In this document: positions 11,871 through 24,887 of the stretch, in pieces
Numbering within the stretch: the stretch's first letter is position 1
How the letters are laid out: each line of letters begins with the position of its first letter
Assembly: GCF_051622035.1 (NCBI RefSeq)
Contig: NC_135365.1
Span: 14,302,001 to 14,366,000, forward strand
DNA length: 64,000 nucleotides
Origin: Arctopsyche grandis
Taxonomy: Eukaryota > Arthropoda > Insecta > Trichoptera > Hydropsychidae
Reading direction: 5' to 3'
Translations under genes and position numbers: made by a program
Notes under the pieces: model-generated
The model's database searches: none
The model's input: the letters and a program-made list of their open reading frames with translations, nothing else
What the model was told of the DNA's origin: nothing

Positions 11871-12989
11871 CATATAGCTTGCTTTTAAAGTGCTTCTTTT
11901 GAGTAAACGGAATTGAATGCTGAAAAGATACGTTACAACATATGTACAGTAGTTTCGCTTTCATATACCTATAATTCAACAGACTATTAACGAAAATCAT
12001 CAAATGTCACAATTTCAATAAAATCGAAATCGCCAGCATATGAACGTTTGCTGTATTTTTGTAGAATTAAAGCTTTCAGCGGCCTTGCTAAAGTTTCGTG
12101 GCTTCTGGCCAAACGGCACTGTCGAAGCTTGCTGCAATTATATGCAACTTAATCTGAATCGTTGCCAATCTGTATATTTTTTTCGCGACGTGCAATTCGT
12201 CGCCGTTACGTAAAATGCGTGCGTGTGTAGTATATTACCGACACAGTGGCGTATATTCATTACTTTCTCATATGCATCTCGGCGGATTCGCCAGATGCCA
12301 CCGTGTCAATAATAATCTTTTACACGTGCTGAATATTCAAAGTACAATTTTCGGCCTCTGATCATATTTTATCTCAACACTCAATGGCGATTCCGTTTGC
12401 TTTCATTTTCGGAATATTTGGTATTACTTTGTATTATCTTATCGCCGGTTAGAGACAAACTTGATACCAATCGGAAAACTATGACTGTACGTTTACATAC
12501 ATACTTCTGTTTGCCTCTGTCGCTTACCTACACCATTTCGCACATGTATTATAATATGTATTTTGTTGATTTTGAAAAATAATTTGATTGATTATATTAC
12601 ATTTATCAGCTATTATGTATAATACTTAGCGGAGAAAGGGCATTGTTTAGCTAACATAATTTTAATATTTTATTATCTTATACATACATACATATGCATA
12701 TCAATTGTAAGTGAAAAATTGCGATAATATACCGTTAGTTAATCGTAACGCTTTTATAGTTTGATGAGCTAGTAGTTATAATGTTGACCTGCCAATTTTG
12801 TTATTCATAGCCGAGCTTGACATTCATTTTATATTACATTACAATTAATTGTTCGTTTATATCAGTACATCTCAAGCCGGTAGTTGCACGTAAATAGCAG
12901 TACTAAAAATATTCTTTAGTTCATTTTATATGGACATATTCATATGCTCCGTAATGTGCTAGTAACGTATCCGAAACAGCAGTAATCGA

Positions 12990-13433
12990 CACGAGTGGCT
13001 TATTGGTAGCGTGTATGTTTAGCACCAAGTAATCAGTGGGTTTGATCCGCTATACTGCTGGCTAGATTTAGTGGTATTTGTGACTCCAAATCGATCGTTT
13101 CTTATCAGTTTACCAATTTTATCTGATCATTGTTGAAACGGTTCTTCAAAATTGCCAAAAAATCTTTCATGCTGTCACAAATCTTCTGTATTTATTGTAT
13201 GTACAATAAATTTATGTACAAATCTAAAATCCATAGATGTCTCAATGGATTAATTCTGTAATTAATTCATTAATTAATTTTTATTTCGTGTTCTTCAGCT
13301 TCTGGAAATACAAATGATTTATGTAATAATAAAATGCTGCATTGTTTGTAATAAATTTTCCAGGAAGGCGCATTGGGGTCTTCCTGTCAAGCCTTCCTGG
13401 TATATATCTATGTAAAAATAAAATAAAATATTA
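12990..13433 (+). mobile_element. SINE, tRNA-like head, CCAGGAAGGC tail
   Basis: The head carries an A-box-like GTGGCTTATTGGTAGCG and a B-box-like GGGTTTGATCC (about 13000-13060). The common body follows (GTGACTCCAAATCGATCG, then TTGTTGAAACGGTTC), and the tail is a potential hairpin CCAGGAAGGC...GCCTTCCTGG ending in (AAAAT)n at about 13433. Five related copies lie in the window. Confidence 0.8.
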
Positions 13434-13444
13434 TAGAGCAGTAC

Positions 13445-13603
13445 ATGTCACCTGAACGTATCAAGCAGTACCCGTTTTCTTTGACCACTGTGGAAATATT
13501 CACTTACGTCATAGTGGCGAGTGCAACCGTGCTAATTAAAGTGCTGCCATGTGCATATGAATATTTTCGGAAACTTCAGAGTGTGACAATATTGACTCGA
13601 TGA
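13445..13603 (+). other. Small open frame, 52 codons, unassigned
   Basis: An ATG-initiated frame directly after the SINE encodes a short peptide starting MSPERIKQYPFSLTT with a hydrophobic central part (IFTYVIVASATVLIKVL), which could be one membrane segment. Codons are less AT-biased than the surroundings. No family was recognised. It may be chance or part of an exon. Confidence 0.2.
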
Positions 13604-15609
13604 CAAGCAATATTGCGCTGTATCGTCGCACTCTGAATGTAAGTCGATTTTGCTTTGCACTCGTCCAAAACTTAACAAGTATTAACGTTCTGAAACGGGC
13701 GGTGCTGTATAGTATGAATACAATTAGTCTTTTCGTGCAATGTTTGATAATATAAATATACCTTTAATACTTATATAAAAAGCATTACTTTCAACTGTAA
13801 ATTGCTATATTTTTAAATCGTCATTGTTAAATATAACAAGTATTCTGAAAGTTTTGCTCCAATAGTATATTCATTACCTTCTGCAGCAGACAAAATGGAT
13901 CACCCAATATCTTAACAAATTAAATAATAATTGTGTTTAGTCTCTGTTTTTTGATGATTAATAATTTAAGCTATTATAATACGCTAAATCAGTAAAATAC
14001 ATATTTTATTTTATTTGTGAACTTCGGGTAGCCTTGAAACTAGCTCATGGAAACGTGTTGTGGATCACGGAGGTTCCATATGCCCCCATAATTAAATTGA
14101 AAACTACCGCTGTGTGCCAACTTTCACAATTACAATTCTTATTTTTATTTTAATAGCATTTTTCTAAATTGGCTATCTTCTATATAAACACGGGAGAGGA
14201 TTTGTAAATGGATCCACGTTTACATTAGCCGTATTGCTCTTATCTTCGATTGTGTATAAATAGCTACTGTTTGACTTTGGCACAATGCTTGCGTTTGATT
14301 ACCCTTGAAATTTCCATTTTCGATTGGACTAAGTGGTTAAATTAACAATATTTTTAGTTGCTAAGTAGAATATACATACTTGGTAAGATTTAAACATTGT
14401 GTAGTCGTTCTCTTTGATCTTTCGTGTTTTTATGGTGTTATGCATAGCCACCATGATTTATTTTTCTAAATAATGTCAACTATATTGTAATTACCCAAAT
14501 TCTGAATAGTAGAAATAGCTCAGCAGTGAAGTAATATATAAATGTCTGGTGTTTTGTTCTACTTTTTGGCTCAGAAACAAAGTGTATAACATGTGTAAAC
14601 ACGAAAATAATACTCTGGGTGTATAGTTATTATTTGAACGAACATTTGCAATTACACTTTATGTAACGGAATAGTAGTTATTTATCGCATAAATCATTTT
14701 GCGTATTTGTAAACTTACATAGCACTTGTATCTAGCCGTCCTTTGATGGTTTCTCTTTGTAGTGCCTAAGTGTTTACTCTCGTATATGATGACTTTTCAT
14801 AAACAGAATTCACTTGTGGATTTCTTGTGATGTGCGAAGTGTGACCTAAAAAATTATGAAAGAAAACTAAATTTATATAATAATTGATTCCATAAATTTC
14901 TGATAAAAAATATTTTCTATTCATCTGTAAATTTTTTTCATATTTAAGCATTTCAAACAAATTCCCAAATAAAATACATAGAGTGGTTCTTAACCAATCA
15001 CCTCTTGATTATAATTTGTATATTTAAGTACCTGTCTTCGGTATCATGAAAAGGTTTATTACATGAAAAAATACTGGTGCAGCTTTTCAATATTTTAAAT
15101 GTGTTTTTTTAATGTATGGAATCTAATTTTATCTTCGATACCACAGTTGAATCATAAATATACAACTGAGCTTGTTTGTTTTACTTTTGCTTCAAATTTC
15201 TTTTTTTTTTTTTGAAAAAAAAAGATGATAATCCAACGTCAGATGATGGAGTGATTGATAGCGACCAATCTTGGTTTCACATCCAAATAATTGTAATTGG
15301 AAAATTGCCAATACTTGCATGTTAATCCGTTAACAAGCTCTGCTAAAAGCTCGTCGACCATCAAAATGCTAATATTTTAATACATAAATTCGTAATGCCT
15401 GTTGCGCAAAGATAGTAATTCATATTGACAACTAATTTGCCATTGACATATTTTCACCATCTCTGAAAACATTTGATTATTTGCTAATTTTTAACGAATC
15501 AATCAATCAATTAGTCAATATGTATTTATTGACTGTGTATGTATGTATGTATGTTAATATTTATTTGAAATTTCCTTTTCAATAACCTCTTCTTACTTTT
15601 TCTTTTCAG
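13604..15609. other. Probable sky intron, no features recognised
   Basis: AT-rich sequence that ends in a good polypyrimidine tract and AG acceptor at 15608-15609. The preceding sky coding exon is not seen in the window, so this is most simply part of a long intron. Confidence 0.45.
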
Positions 15610-18600
15610 AGGAAGAATGTTATCACTGCATGGCGAGTCTTGTAGCTGCAAAGGAAAAGATGTTCATCACACAAACCAAATTATTGTATGAAGTTACGTG
15701 GAAAACCGTAATGCAAATTGCAAAAAAACATGCAGTGAGTGTTTATTTTGTAAAATTATACTTGAAACAAATTTATTAGCTCGGCCCGTGTTATAAAATA
15801 ATCAAAATCTGTGGTGTGATATAAACGTTTTTCATATTCAAAAACACTTTTATTTTCAGAAATCAGCGTGGATTCATATAGGACGATTGTGTGGTGTACG
15901 TTCTGAGCGATTGTATGCAGATTGGGAATGGTGGATCCTTTCAGGTTTACCATTTCCTCATTTAGTACGAGTAATGGACTGCTTCTTTCACGAAGGAATA
16001 AAAGTCAGTTATTTCGGATAAAATATATACATTTTTATGTTAATCGAATCATGAAAAATGGTATATTATGTAATTTTTTTTAATTTTTAGGTATTTTATA
16101 GAGTGGCGATGGCAGTAATTATTTTGTTTCATAAGTTTTCAACAAATCAAAGCTCAGAGTGGATGAATGAAGTGACAAAAAACGGTGTGGAAAATGCTCT
16201 TACCAAATTTTGTAAAGATATTCCTGTTTCGCCTACAAAATTATTAAGAACGGCATTTAGCATAAGAGGATTAAGGTAAATAAATCATCCATATTAACGA
16301 AATCCAATTATATTGTACATGGTTGGGACCTTAGCAATAGGATATCAATAGCAAATTGAATGATTGAAATTGAAAATTTTCAACAAAACGATTTTAATTT
16401 TGTAATCTAAAAATATTTCTTTGTCTACTTTTAATTTGAAACTACCAACTTTGGTATACTATCTCATGATACTTTTCGGTTTTGTTTTTTTTTTTAATAC
16501 TTTCACTTGCCAAGCAGCACCAAATAATTAGGCTAATCCTATAAATACAAAGTTTTGTAACAGTATTACCAATAATAGACAAGGATAAGTACCGAGAGAA
16601 TATTAAATACTATATCTACATATGTATATACATATGTATGTATAAAAATATGTTTCAGTTGGTGTTTATAAAGTTTCAATATACATACATACTCGTATGT
16701 ATGTATATGATATATTTTCATCTTAAAATTGCTAAGTTCTTGCTTGTGCAGATTAGGTATTATCATATTACATTTATGTATATGCTGAGGTCTTTTGAAT
16801 ACATCCAATTATTGACTATGCTATCACATTAAATGGTATACAATGCCCTACACTTATTCAAAAGACCTGATAACTTACCGCAGCTTAAGTTGATCGACAA
16901 TAACGAGTTTGTCACGAGACAAAAACGATTTATGGTTCCTGTGAATAATTTCAGTGTTATCTCCGCTATTCATGATAGTCTAGTTTTTGTATTTGATATT
17001 TTAAATATAATAATACTGCTTATAAGTACAAGTATACATTTCGTCCGTTCATGTATTGTACACAAAATAACAAATTGACAAACTATTAGGCATAGTTTTA
17101 AATATTTTTAATAGTTTATTCCATCTTCCACTATTTGTCTTCTACGTTTGTGTACTCTGGGTTGAAATATTTTATAAATCATCGGAAATAGGAATTATAG
17201 CAACGCTTAAATGCTGTTTCCACAGGATTTCACATTTTAAATATAGCTTAAAGTTTCATGCGACATCGTGTGGTACTTTTTTTGAAGATACCTTTTGACT
17301 GTTAGCACTTAAAACTAAAGCCTATGGTTCGTGTATGAACAAACTAGAATGTTCATGAACGAACCGGAGTGAACACTTGGACTGTAACATATATGTACAT
17401 ATGTATATCTAATTTTGTTTTTTGTTTTCAGTTCTCAATACATATCTCGAGTATTCATTAAGACTGAAATGGTGCTCAAATCGCGATCAGTTTTGAGCGG
17501 GTCACGGCAGCTTGTAAGATCTCGATCGTCAGACAATTTACCCAACAGTCAATCGCAAGTCAACATACAGATGATGTCTCACACACTTACTATAAGAGAG
17601 GTAAAACTACTTCTTAACAAAATAAATAATTTCAATTTTATTACAGTTAGGGTATTTACGCTGGGAAAATATGTGAATGAAGTTTTTTATAATATAAATG
17701 AAATTTTTTTAAGGATTATGTTATATTTTTATACTTTTTACCGACATATATGAAGATGTACGTACTGTTTGATTTTACAGAAGTTGTCTGATGACACGTG
17801 TAAGCAAATGGTATCGTATCCGTTTGTATCTTTATTTTTGCTTGATGATATTTCATCTGTTGAGAATGTTTTGCATACTAACACAATATTATTATGTGTT
17901 TAAATTGTGATTAACTTGTCGAATAGATTTCTTTAATACTCCGAATACAGAGGATGGAATAATTATCGCTGTTTTACTTTTGTTTTGACACTTAACAGAT
18001 CTCTCATTTTATATACATATTGTATACTACTTTTATTATTAACCTTTCAAGTGCGCGCGTTTTATTATTTGCGACTCGTACGTAAGTTACACTTGAAAGG
18101 TTAACGGTGATACTCATTTAGAAATAATATTAAGGTTAGAATATTGTGTGTTATCATGCTGCTACTTACTAGGGCGCTCATTCTCCTGGGCCACGTGCCC
18201 TATCGGTCGGTGTGTATCCCATACATGCTATAAAGTCGCAGATACTTGACCAAAAGGAAGTAAGTCTACAATGAATTGAGTAAATGGAGCACATGCTAGA
18301 TGTCTTGAGCAAATTTACTAGTTTAGAACTTTTCTTTTCTTTATTTTTTTTATCTAGTCGTAAATTATACGTGCACAAATACGACGATTAATACTGTACG
18401 TATGTTCATATGTATGTAGTTGCTTCAATTTGTTAATATATCTACATGTAATATATTTTTAGAGAGTTCATGTTTATTATGATTAATTACTTTTGTTGTT
18501 ATTATATCATATTTGTTTAAGCATTTTAATTTCTTTGTTTCTTATGCATTGGAACACATAAAATAATTTCAACATGTAGAGCGTTTACTTAATCGTATTA

Positions 18601-20633
18601 TGCGGTTATTTGATTTGGATCTCTTCATAAATTGTTCACTACAATCTAACCCAGTGCTTCCCAATTACTTTCATGTCACGACCCCCTAAATCTGAAAGAA
18701 TTAATTCCCAGCCCCTAAAAATTTTTTTTCTAGTTAAAAGGTTTATTTGGCAGTAATTATTATAATTATAATACACATATTTATATTCAGCACAAAATTA
18801 TAGAAACTTGCTTAAAAACATTTTTTTTTTAAATAAAAACTACACATGAAACAATTTAATGCGATAGATGAGGTCGCATGTTTTTACATAACAAATCGAT
18901 ATCGGGTTCAATGTCAGAAATGCTAACTCGCAAAGCATCTTCCAAAGTCTCCGTGGAAAGGCATGACCTTTGCTTATTTTTTAAAATAAGTAATGACGAA
19001 AATGCTGTTTTGCATAGGTACGTAGTCGCGAAAGGAATAAGAGTTACCAGGGCTTCTTTTCCAATAGCAGGATATTCTTGCTGTCGCCTTAACCAAAATG
19101 CTGAAATACTTTTTTCATTAAATTCCACTTCAATCAAATTATCTGATCTGATATCGATCAACTCTTCTTGGGCTGTCCACGTAGTATGATCATATTTTAA
19201 GGACTTGGCAAATGGTGTTCTTATCCAATTGTTCCTTTCATCCTCATCCAAGTTTGGGAAATAATTCCTTAAAAATATACATTCCCCAAATATGTAATGT
19301 GGAAAAATATTCATAAATGAATATTTGTACTTTCTATTGAATATTTTCGCGGCCCCCGCGAGAAATCCTACGGCCCCCCAGGGGGTCGCGACCCCAATTT
19401 GGGAAGCATTGATCTAACCTATTAAAAAGAGTTTCAAATATTTTTATATTAAATAAACGTCATCTTAATCGATTATGTGTTCCATTGTTCATTTTATAAT
19501 ACATAGAATGTAATACTGAAAAATGATTATTAAACATTTAGATACTTTAGTAATGCTTATATGATTGTTTTAATATGCCATTTAAACTATTATTTGCTGA
19601 TTTAGTGTAATCGTTATTTTTCTTTATATCAATGCTGCACAAGCAATTTTTTAATTTTAAATATTGTAGAATCATTTCATGTAAAATAAATCACATTTGC
19701 ATGATTCATTATGTTTCGATTTATAATATACACATATATATAAATCGCTGAAATTTTTTGAGCTTACTTTATTAAAATCAAAATATGATATTAAAGAACA
19801 TGTCATATTTTAATTTGCATGGCGATTTAAATCGCCCTTCAACCTACGTCAAACATATAAAACTGTAAATGACGAATATTGCGATTGCCATTTTTTTCCC
19901 GTTCCATTTACACATATTAAATTGATATTTTTTATTTTATTTTTTAGTTATTTACTTTATGGTCATGGCTTCCAGTACGTATTACAATGTATCAACCTGT
20001 GTTACTCTACACAACTGAAGAACACGGTTGTTCGTTAACAACGTTTTACGTCAGAGTGGAACAGCATGAACCTACACTACTCATGATAAAAACTTGCAAT
20101 AACGAGGTTCGTTGAATTTTCATTCACATCATAACACTTGAATTGTAACGATCGCTTTCACGCTTTGATAATTTTCTCAGGTATTTGGAGCATATTGTTC
20201 ATCAAGATGGTATGAGCGTAACATGAAAGACGATCGTGGTAATAGACAGGCATATTTTGGCACTGGTGAGACATTCCTTTTCTCACTTTATCCGGATCGG
20301 GCAAAATATCCGTGGATTGGATGTGCCGAAGGCTCTGATCGAGTAGGACATGGCGCTGAATTATTCATGGCTGCCGATTCAAAGATGATCACAATAGGCG
20401 GAGGGTGAGTTTGACAACAATTATCAAGGATAAAATGATCGTTTTAAAATTGTATCTATTTTTTTATTTTACTTCTTCAATGTAATTGTAGAGGAGGCCA
20501 GGCAATATGGATGGACGAAAACATCAGGTACGGGAAGACTGACCGTTGTCAAACTTTCAACAATCCTCCGCTATGTCCCAGTGGTGATTTCGAAATCAGA
20601 GTATTAGAAGTGTACGGTTTTGCCGGTGCCTAA
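15610..20633 (+). CDS. sky: Skywalker (TBC1D24 orthologue), 3' half, spliced
   Basis: Sky is a TBC/TLD-domain protein; in flies it acts as a Rab35 GTPase-activating protein limiting synaptic-vesicle traffic through endosomes. Coding exons seen: 15610-15734, 15860-16003, 16091-16275, 17432-17600, (17781-17810), 19948-20106, 20181-20404, 20492-20633. All have GT/AG borders and compatible phases and together give 391 residues ending in TAA at 20631-20633. The first three exons are the end of the TBC domain (EECYHCMASLVA, LPFPHLVRVMDCFFHEGIKV, FYRVAM). The linker exon has the conserved SRSSDNLPNSQSQVNIQMM. The last three are the TLD domain (LFTLWSWLP, VFGAYCSSRW, YFGTGETFLFSLYP, FEIRVLEVYGF). About 200 N-terminal residues of the family are missing: their exons must lie upstream, probably outside the window. 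Identification is very secure. Confidence 0.95.
17781..17810 (+). CDS. sky: Candidate 30-nt cassette microexon of sky
   Basis: GATTTTACAG precedes and GTATCG follows a 30-base segment encoding KLSDDTCKQM. The upstream exon ends at a codon boundary (17600) and the downstream exon starts at one (19948), so inclusion or skipping both keep frame. It falls in the linker between TBC and TLD domains, where vertebrate TBC1D24 also has a small neuronal alternative exon. The donor (GTATCG) is weak, as expected for a regulated exon. Direct evidence of use is lacking. Confidence 0.5.
18652..19411 (-). mobile_element. hAT transposon remnant in sky intron
   Basis: Terminal inverted repeats CAGTGCTTCCCAAT (left) and CAATGCTTCCCAAAT (reverse complement of the right) are flanked by perfect 8-bp target duplications ATCTAACC (18644-18651 and 19412-19419), diagnostic of hAT. 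The 760-bp interior keeps only the C-terminal end of a transposase on the minus strand. Full hAT elements are 2.5-4 kb, so this is an internal-deletion derivative. Confidence 0.92.
18856..19314 (-). pseudogene. hAT transposase C-terminal fragment
   Basis: A 152-codon open frame has the hAT C-terminal dimerisation region: a WIRTPF block, FWLRRQQEYPAIGKEAL, LIPFATTYLCKTAFS, then the LSTETLEDALRVSISDIEPD end typical of ZBED/Charlie-like hAT proteins. The zinc-finger BED domain and the catalytic DDE core are missing, so no activity is expected. The frame stays open, suggesting moderate age. Confidence 0.88.
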
Positions 20634-20830
20634 AAAAAACTTGGCAGTTGTGTTCGACCGTTTTTGAATTGATTGAAAGTATTATATGCGCACATACGCG
20701 CATACTCGCAAGGATGTGTATCTGTATGTACATATGTATTTATTACATACAGAATTTCGCTTGTTAATTTTTGATTTGTGTAATGATTCCATTAAATATT
20801 CGTATTTAAATACAAAAATATATATTTACG
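20634..20830 (+). other. sky: sky 3' UTR start with ATTAAA signal
   Basis: Sequence after the sky stop. The first plausible poly(A) signal is ATTAAA at about 20791. Further AATAAA motifs occur downstream (for example about 21255), so a longer 3' UTR is possible. Confidence 0.4.
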
Positions 20831-23800
20831 AAAAATATTTAATTTTATTCACTTAATATTACCAACGAAGTGTATTATTGTCTTATTCAATTCATCGAAT
20901 GTATTTAATGTTTGTTTTTTTTTTTGTAAATATGTTATGTATGTATCGAGAACAAATGTAGATCTAGTTATTTGTTAAATTTTAAGAATCTTCACTTAAC
21001 ATCGTTATTATTATTTAAAATTACGACAGCCATAATTAAATTGAGTTTATTTTGCAAGATGGCTTTAAGTGATAACTTCCATTCATTATACATATATATA
21101 TTTATTTATTATTGTATTCTTTTAAGTTAAATTGCAACATATATTCATAATTAGAATTAGTAGTTGTGTCTAAAATATCTAACCCGTATGATAATTTTTG
21201 AATATTCACTCCATAGTTTTGTATAAAAAATATTAATTATGTCGTAGATGTTAAATAAATTATTCATGTTGGTTAGATCCTTTAAGCAGAACTACATCCA
21301 ATGTTATTGGATTGTCGAAAATGTATTTCTTAATTTAAAATAATGACAAAAATCTTCCTTGATTGCACTTGTTATGTATTAATGATATTTAAACTGTATC
21401 TGCTAAACTATTTCAATCGCTATAATACATAGATTGATGGAAAAAATTTCATTTTAGGGAAATTTAGCTTTCTTTAAGATTTTTTTGAAAGACTGACTAC
21501 AAATTATGTTTCAAAAAATAAAATATTTCACTAAATTTCAAAGTATTTTGGGTTTTGAAATACACCCTCTTCTTCCTCTTTCCTTAAAGGAAAAACTATC
21601 ATAAGATATTTGTATATGTATTTTTTTGTTCTTTATTTGTAATGACATCAGAAATATCGCATACCATTCGACAATTAAGCGTGTGGCTGAATAAAGATTT
21701 ACAAAGGTCAAATTTTGTTGGTCAAACTATGCAGATCGTACAAGACAAAAATAAATACTCTATACTATGTTCTACGACTAACATTTATACATATGTACGT
21801 ACTTATTTGAACCCCTTCGACTTTTTTCGCACGATCTTCTGAATAAATATCATTAGAATGTGTTATGTATATTTATTTATTTTATATAAAAAAACTAATT
21901 TTGAACAAATATCTTGATTCGGCCGCATGCTGTAACCATTAATTTTTATTTAATGTGATTTTATCATTTATTTCAATACGCTCTGATCACAAAAGGTTGA
22001 TTTATTTTGTTAAGTTTGATATGTTATGTGTATGTTTGTAAGTAAATAATCTGTAGTACAACAATTATATTTTAGTTTATTTAGTAAAAGAGAAGAGTGA
22101 GACATTATTACAAAAAGGAAAAGGGTGATACGCATTGTTACATTTTTTTGTCTAAAAATATTATTTTCATTTGATTCAACAATTCCTCTCATTAGCATTT
22201 TTAAGACTAATAGGTTATTGTAAGTTTGAACAAAACATGTGATTATTTGTATGTACAATTGATTCAATTACCTAATAATATATTGGTGCACAAATTGGTT
22301 TGCCAAACAAATTGTATTTGTGTATTGTTATATTTTTCTATAGTCTATTAAAATTTATTTCTGTTTTGATTTAGCTTTACATATAACTGGGGATCAAAAA
22401 CATTGGCAAACTTATAAGTACGATCATGTTTTATTTTTGTTAAATGTTTAAATTTTATGAGCTTGTTATTTGTTCAAAATTAAAATTATACTTACTTGTT
22501 CCTTTCCAATGCCTATGACTGTTTTATCTATTTTTTTTACTTTATCCATATACAAAGTATAATCGATAAAGTATTGTTATTTTATGTGTGCGCGCGTACG
22601 TATGTGAGTTCATAAAAATAATGTAAATATTATATATTTACATTCTTATTATATTGAAATAATAGTATGCCAGTTCAGTGAATTTTTATTATTATAATAA
22701 TAGATTGTGATAATTATCTCATATCACTTGGTTTTCTTCGGATGCTTAGTTTACTTTAGTTAAGTTACCCCTTAGGACTGTTAATAATTCTAGTCTTAAA
22801 TTGTATTCTATCGTATAATATATACCTTAATATTTTGTAACTAAAATATTACTCAAATTTATATTCCTCCATTTTAGCTTAGCTTTATTTATGTATTATA
22901 TCATAATTACATGCAGAGCAATTCTATTATTGCTGTATCTCATTTTTTGTTATATCATCGCTGTTATTTAAACATTATATTTATGTATATGCACTGAAAC
23001 CATGATCTTTCATTCCCTTTTATTTATTAACTACGTCAATGTATTATATTATATTTGCATATAGTATGAACCAAATGCAAGTATTAACTGAATGTTTATT
23101 CCAAAAGTTAACATACAATTACTCACCACATTACGACTCATTCAAACAATTTTTTTTCAACTTGAATCATTATATTATGTACTAGTCATTATCTTTGTAT
23201 GCTCCAATAACTGAATAGTCTTGTTTGAAATTCTTTGAGTTGTGGATAAAAACTGTTTACTTGACTTTTTAATTACCAAATCACCTAAGGTTGGTTGCTT
23301 ATAAATTAACAATGTTGTGATCAATATTTTCCAATTATGAAGTCCTATTATTATGAAAAAATTAAGTCTGTAAAAATATTCTGTATGTATAGTGCTAGGG
23401 AATTAATGAAATTTCACCAATTGACTATTGGATTTGAAATATGGCTTTCGGCTATGATCTATGATCACGTTTTCGCAAGGTATTTATAAATGTATAAATC
23501 CCAATTGTAGACTAGGAATGAAAAGCTTTCATGTTTGAAAACCTGTGTATGTATGCAAATCTTTCAATGCTGAATCTAAATGTATTTAAAATACTTAACT
23601 TTTGGATATAAAATTCCAAGCAAATAATTATTTGTTAGTGAATGTTTGACATGTTTTAGGTGCAATATTATTACGTATTTATTATAAACATCAATGTTAT
23701 CAGTATAATATTTAACAATTTTCTGTGTTGTTACATCACTGTTACATTCGAGTAGCGTTAAAAACATTGTCTTGCTACGATTGTGTATAATTAAAATGTG

Positions 23801-24104
23801 TATAAATTATATAATTGCTATACATTCATGTTGATATGTTGCTTATATTACGTAGGAAATATATGAAATATTATTATATACTAGTTTCATTAACCACATT
23901 ATTAACAATTGTTATGATCCTACATCCTATAAACTTTCTACAGCATTTCAAAACTATTGTATTATGAATCTGGATCTAAAAATTCACTAAAATTTTATAT
24001 GTATGAATCCAAACAAGTTGAGGTAAATTTTCAAAACCTTACAAAAAATAAAAACAAGTGTGGCCAGTATACATACATATATACCTAAAATTCTGGGTCC
24101 CGGA
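20831..24104. other. AT-rich intergenic DNA between sky and the beta-subunit gene
   Basis: About 3.3 kb of very AT-rich DNA. No exon, RNA gene or mobile element terminus was recognised. Part may be extended sky 3' UTR. Open frames at 21642-21842, 22010-22267 and 23576-23767 look random. Confidence 0.5.
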
Positions 24105-24470
24105 AAATCAGAGTTTTACGAAAACATGATATATTTTGGCAAATTAGGGCTAAATCAAACGTACTCATGAACTCCCCCCTCTCGAGAGCTGTTCGACTGC
24201 TTAACTTACTGGCACATAACTTGGACCTCTTCGATGCCAGTTATGTTGAGTTGGTGGAACACATCCTAAATAGCACGATATAATTTTTCAATCTTATTTC
24301 TTCGTTTTTATTTTGTGTACATATTTCTCACTTGATTTTTATTATTTTTTTATGTTTTTTTTATAATTTTTATTATTTGTATTATAATCACATTGACGCT
24401 TTGGGGCAACCTGTCAAGTCTCTTTGGTATTGATTTTTTTTTAAATAAAATAAAATAAATAAAACATGTA
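24105..24470 (+). mobile_element. LINE 3' end (Jockey/R1-like), 5'-truncated
   Basis: A frame ending with TAA at 24281-24283 encodes SPLSRAVRLLNLLAHNLDLF followed by D-A-S-Y, the extreme C-terminus typical of Jockey/R1-group LINE reverse transcriptase proteins (a conserved R..RLLN...D.F pattern). It is followed by a 3' UTR with TTTGGGGCAACCTGTCAAG and an (AAAAT)n tail. Everything upstream of the C-terminus is missing. A tail of the same family lies inverted at 30005-30118. Confidence 0.7.
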
Positions 24471-24887
24471 TGTATATGACTTTTTTAAAAATGTTAAATT
24501 GTGATATAATTCAAAGGGTTCCCAGAAGAATGCACTGAATTGCACTGAATAGTGGCGCAGTTTCGAGAAATCCTAATTTTCAAAGGCGCTCAAGAAGAAC
24601 TTACGCAATTTGTGCATTTATCTGATCACCCATTTAAATCACTTATGATGAACACATTAAATTATATCTAAAAATAATCGATTAAAATTTTATAAGCTAA
24701 ACATTATACATATATTGTGGATGTTTAAAAAAATAATCGCGGGGGGGGGGGCCCTAATTTATTTTACTTCACAACAGCTACAAACAATATTAAATACATT
24801 TATTATATATTTCAATTTTCAAACTTTTATTTTAAAATATTGTGTGCTTTTGTTTAGTGACATTTTATTATACGTCAAAGGACCAAT

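Noticed and set aside
14254..14262. Second TATAAATAG motif
   Set aside because: No initiator or GC-rich leader; likely chance in AT-rich DNA.
17415..17753. 112-codon independent gene
   Set aside because: It is the sky linker exon (17432-17600) read through its donor into the intron.
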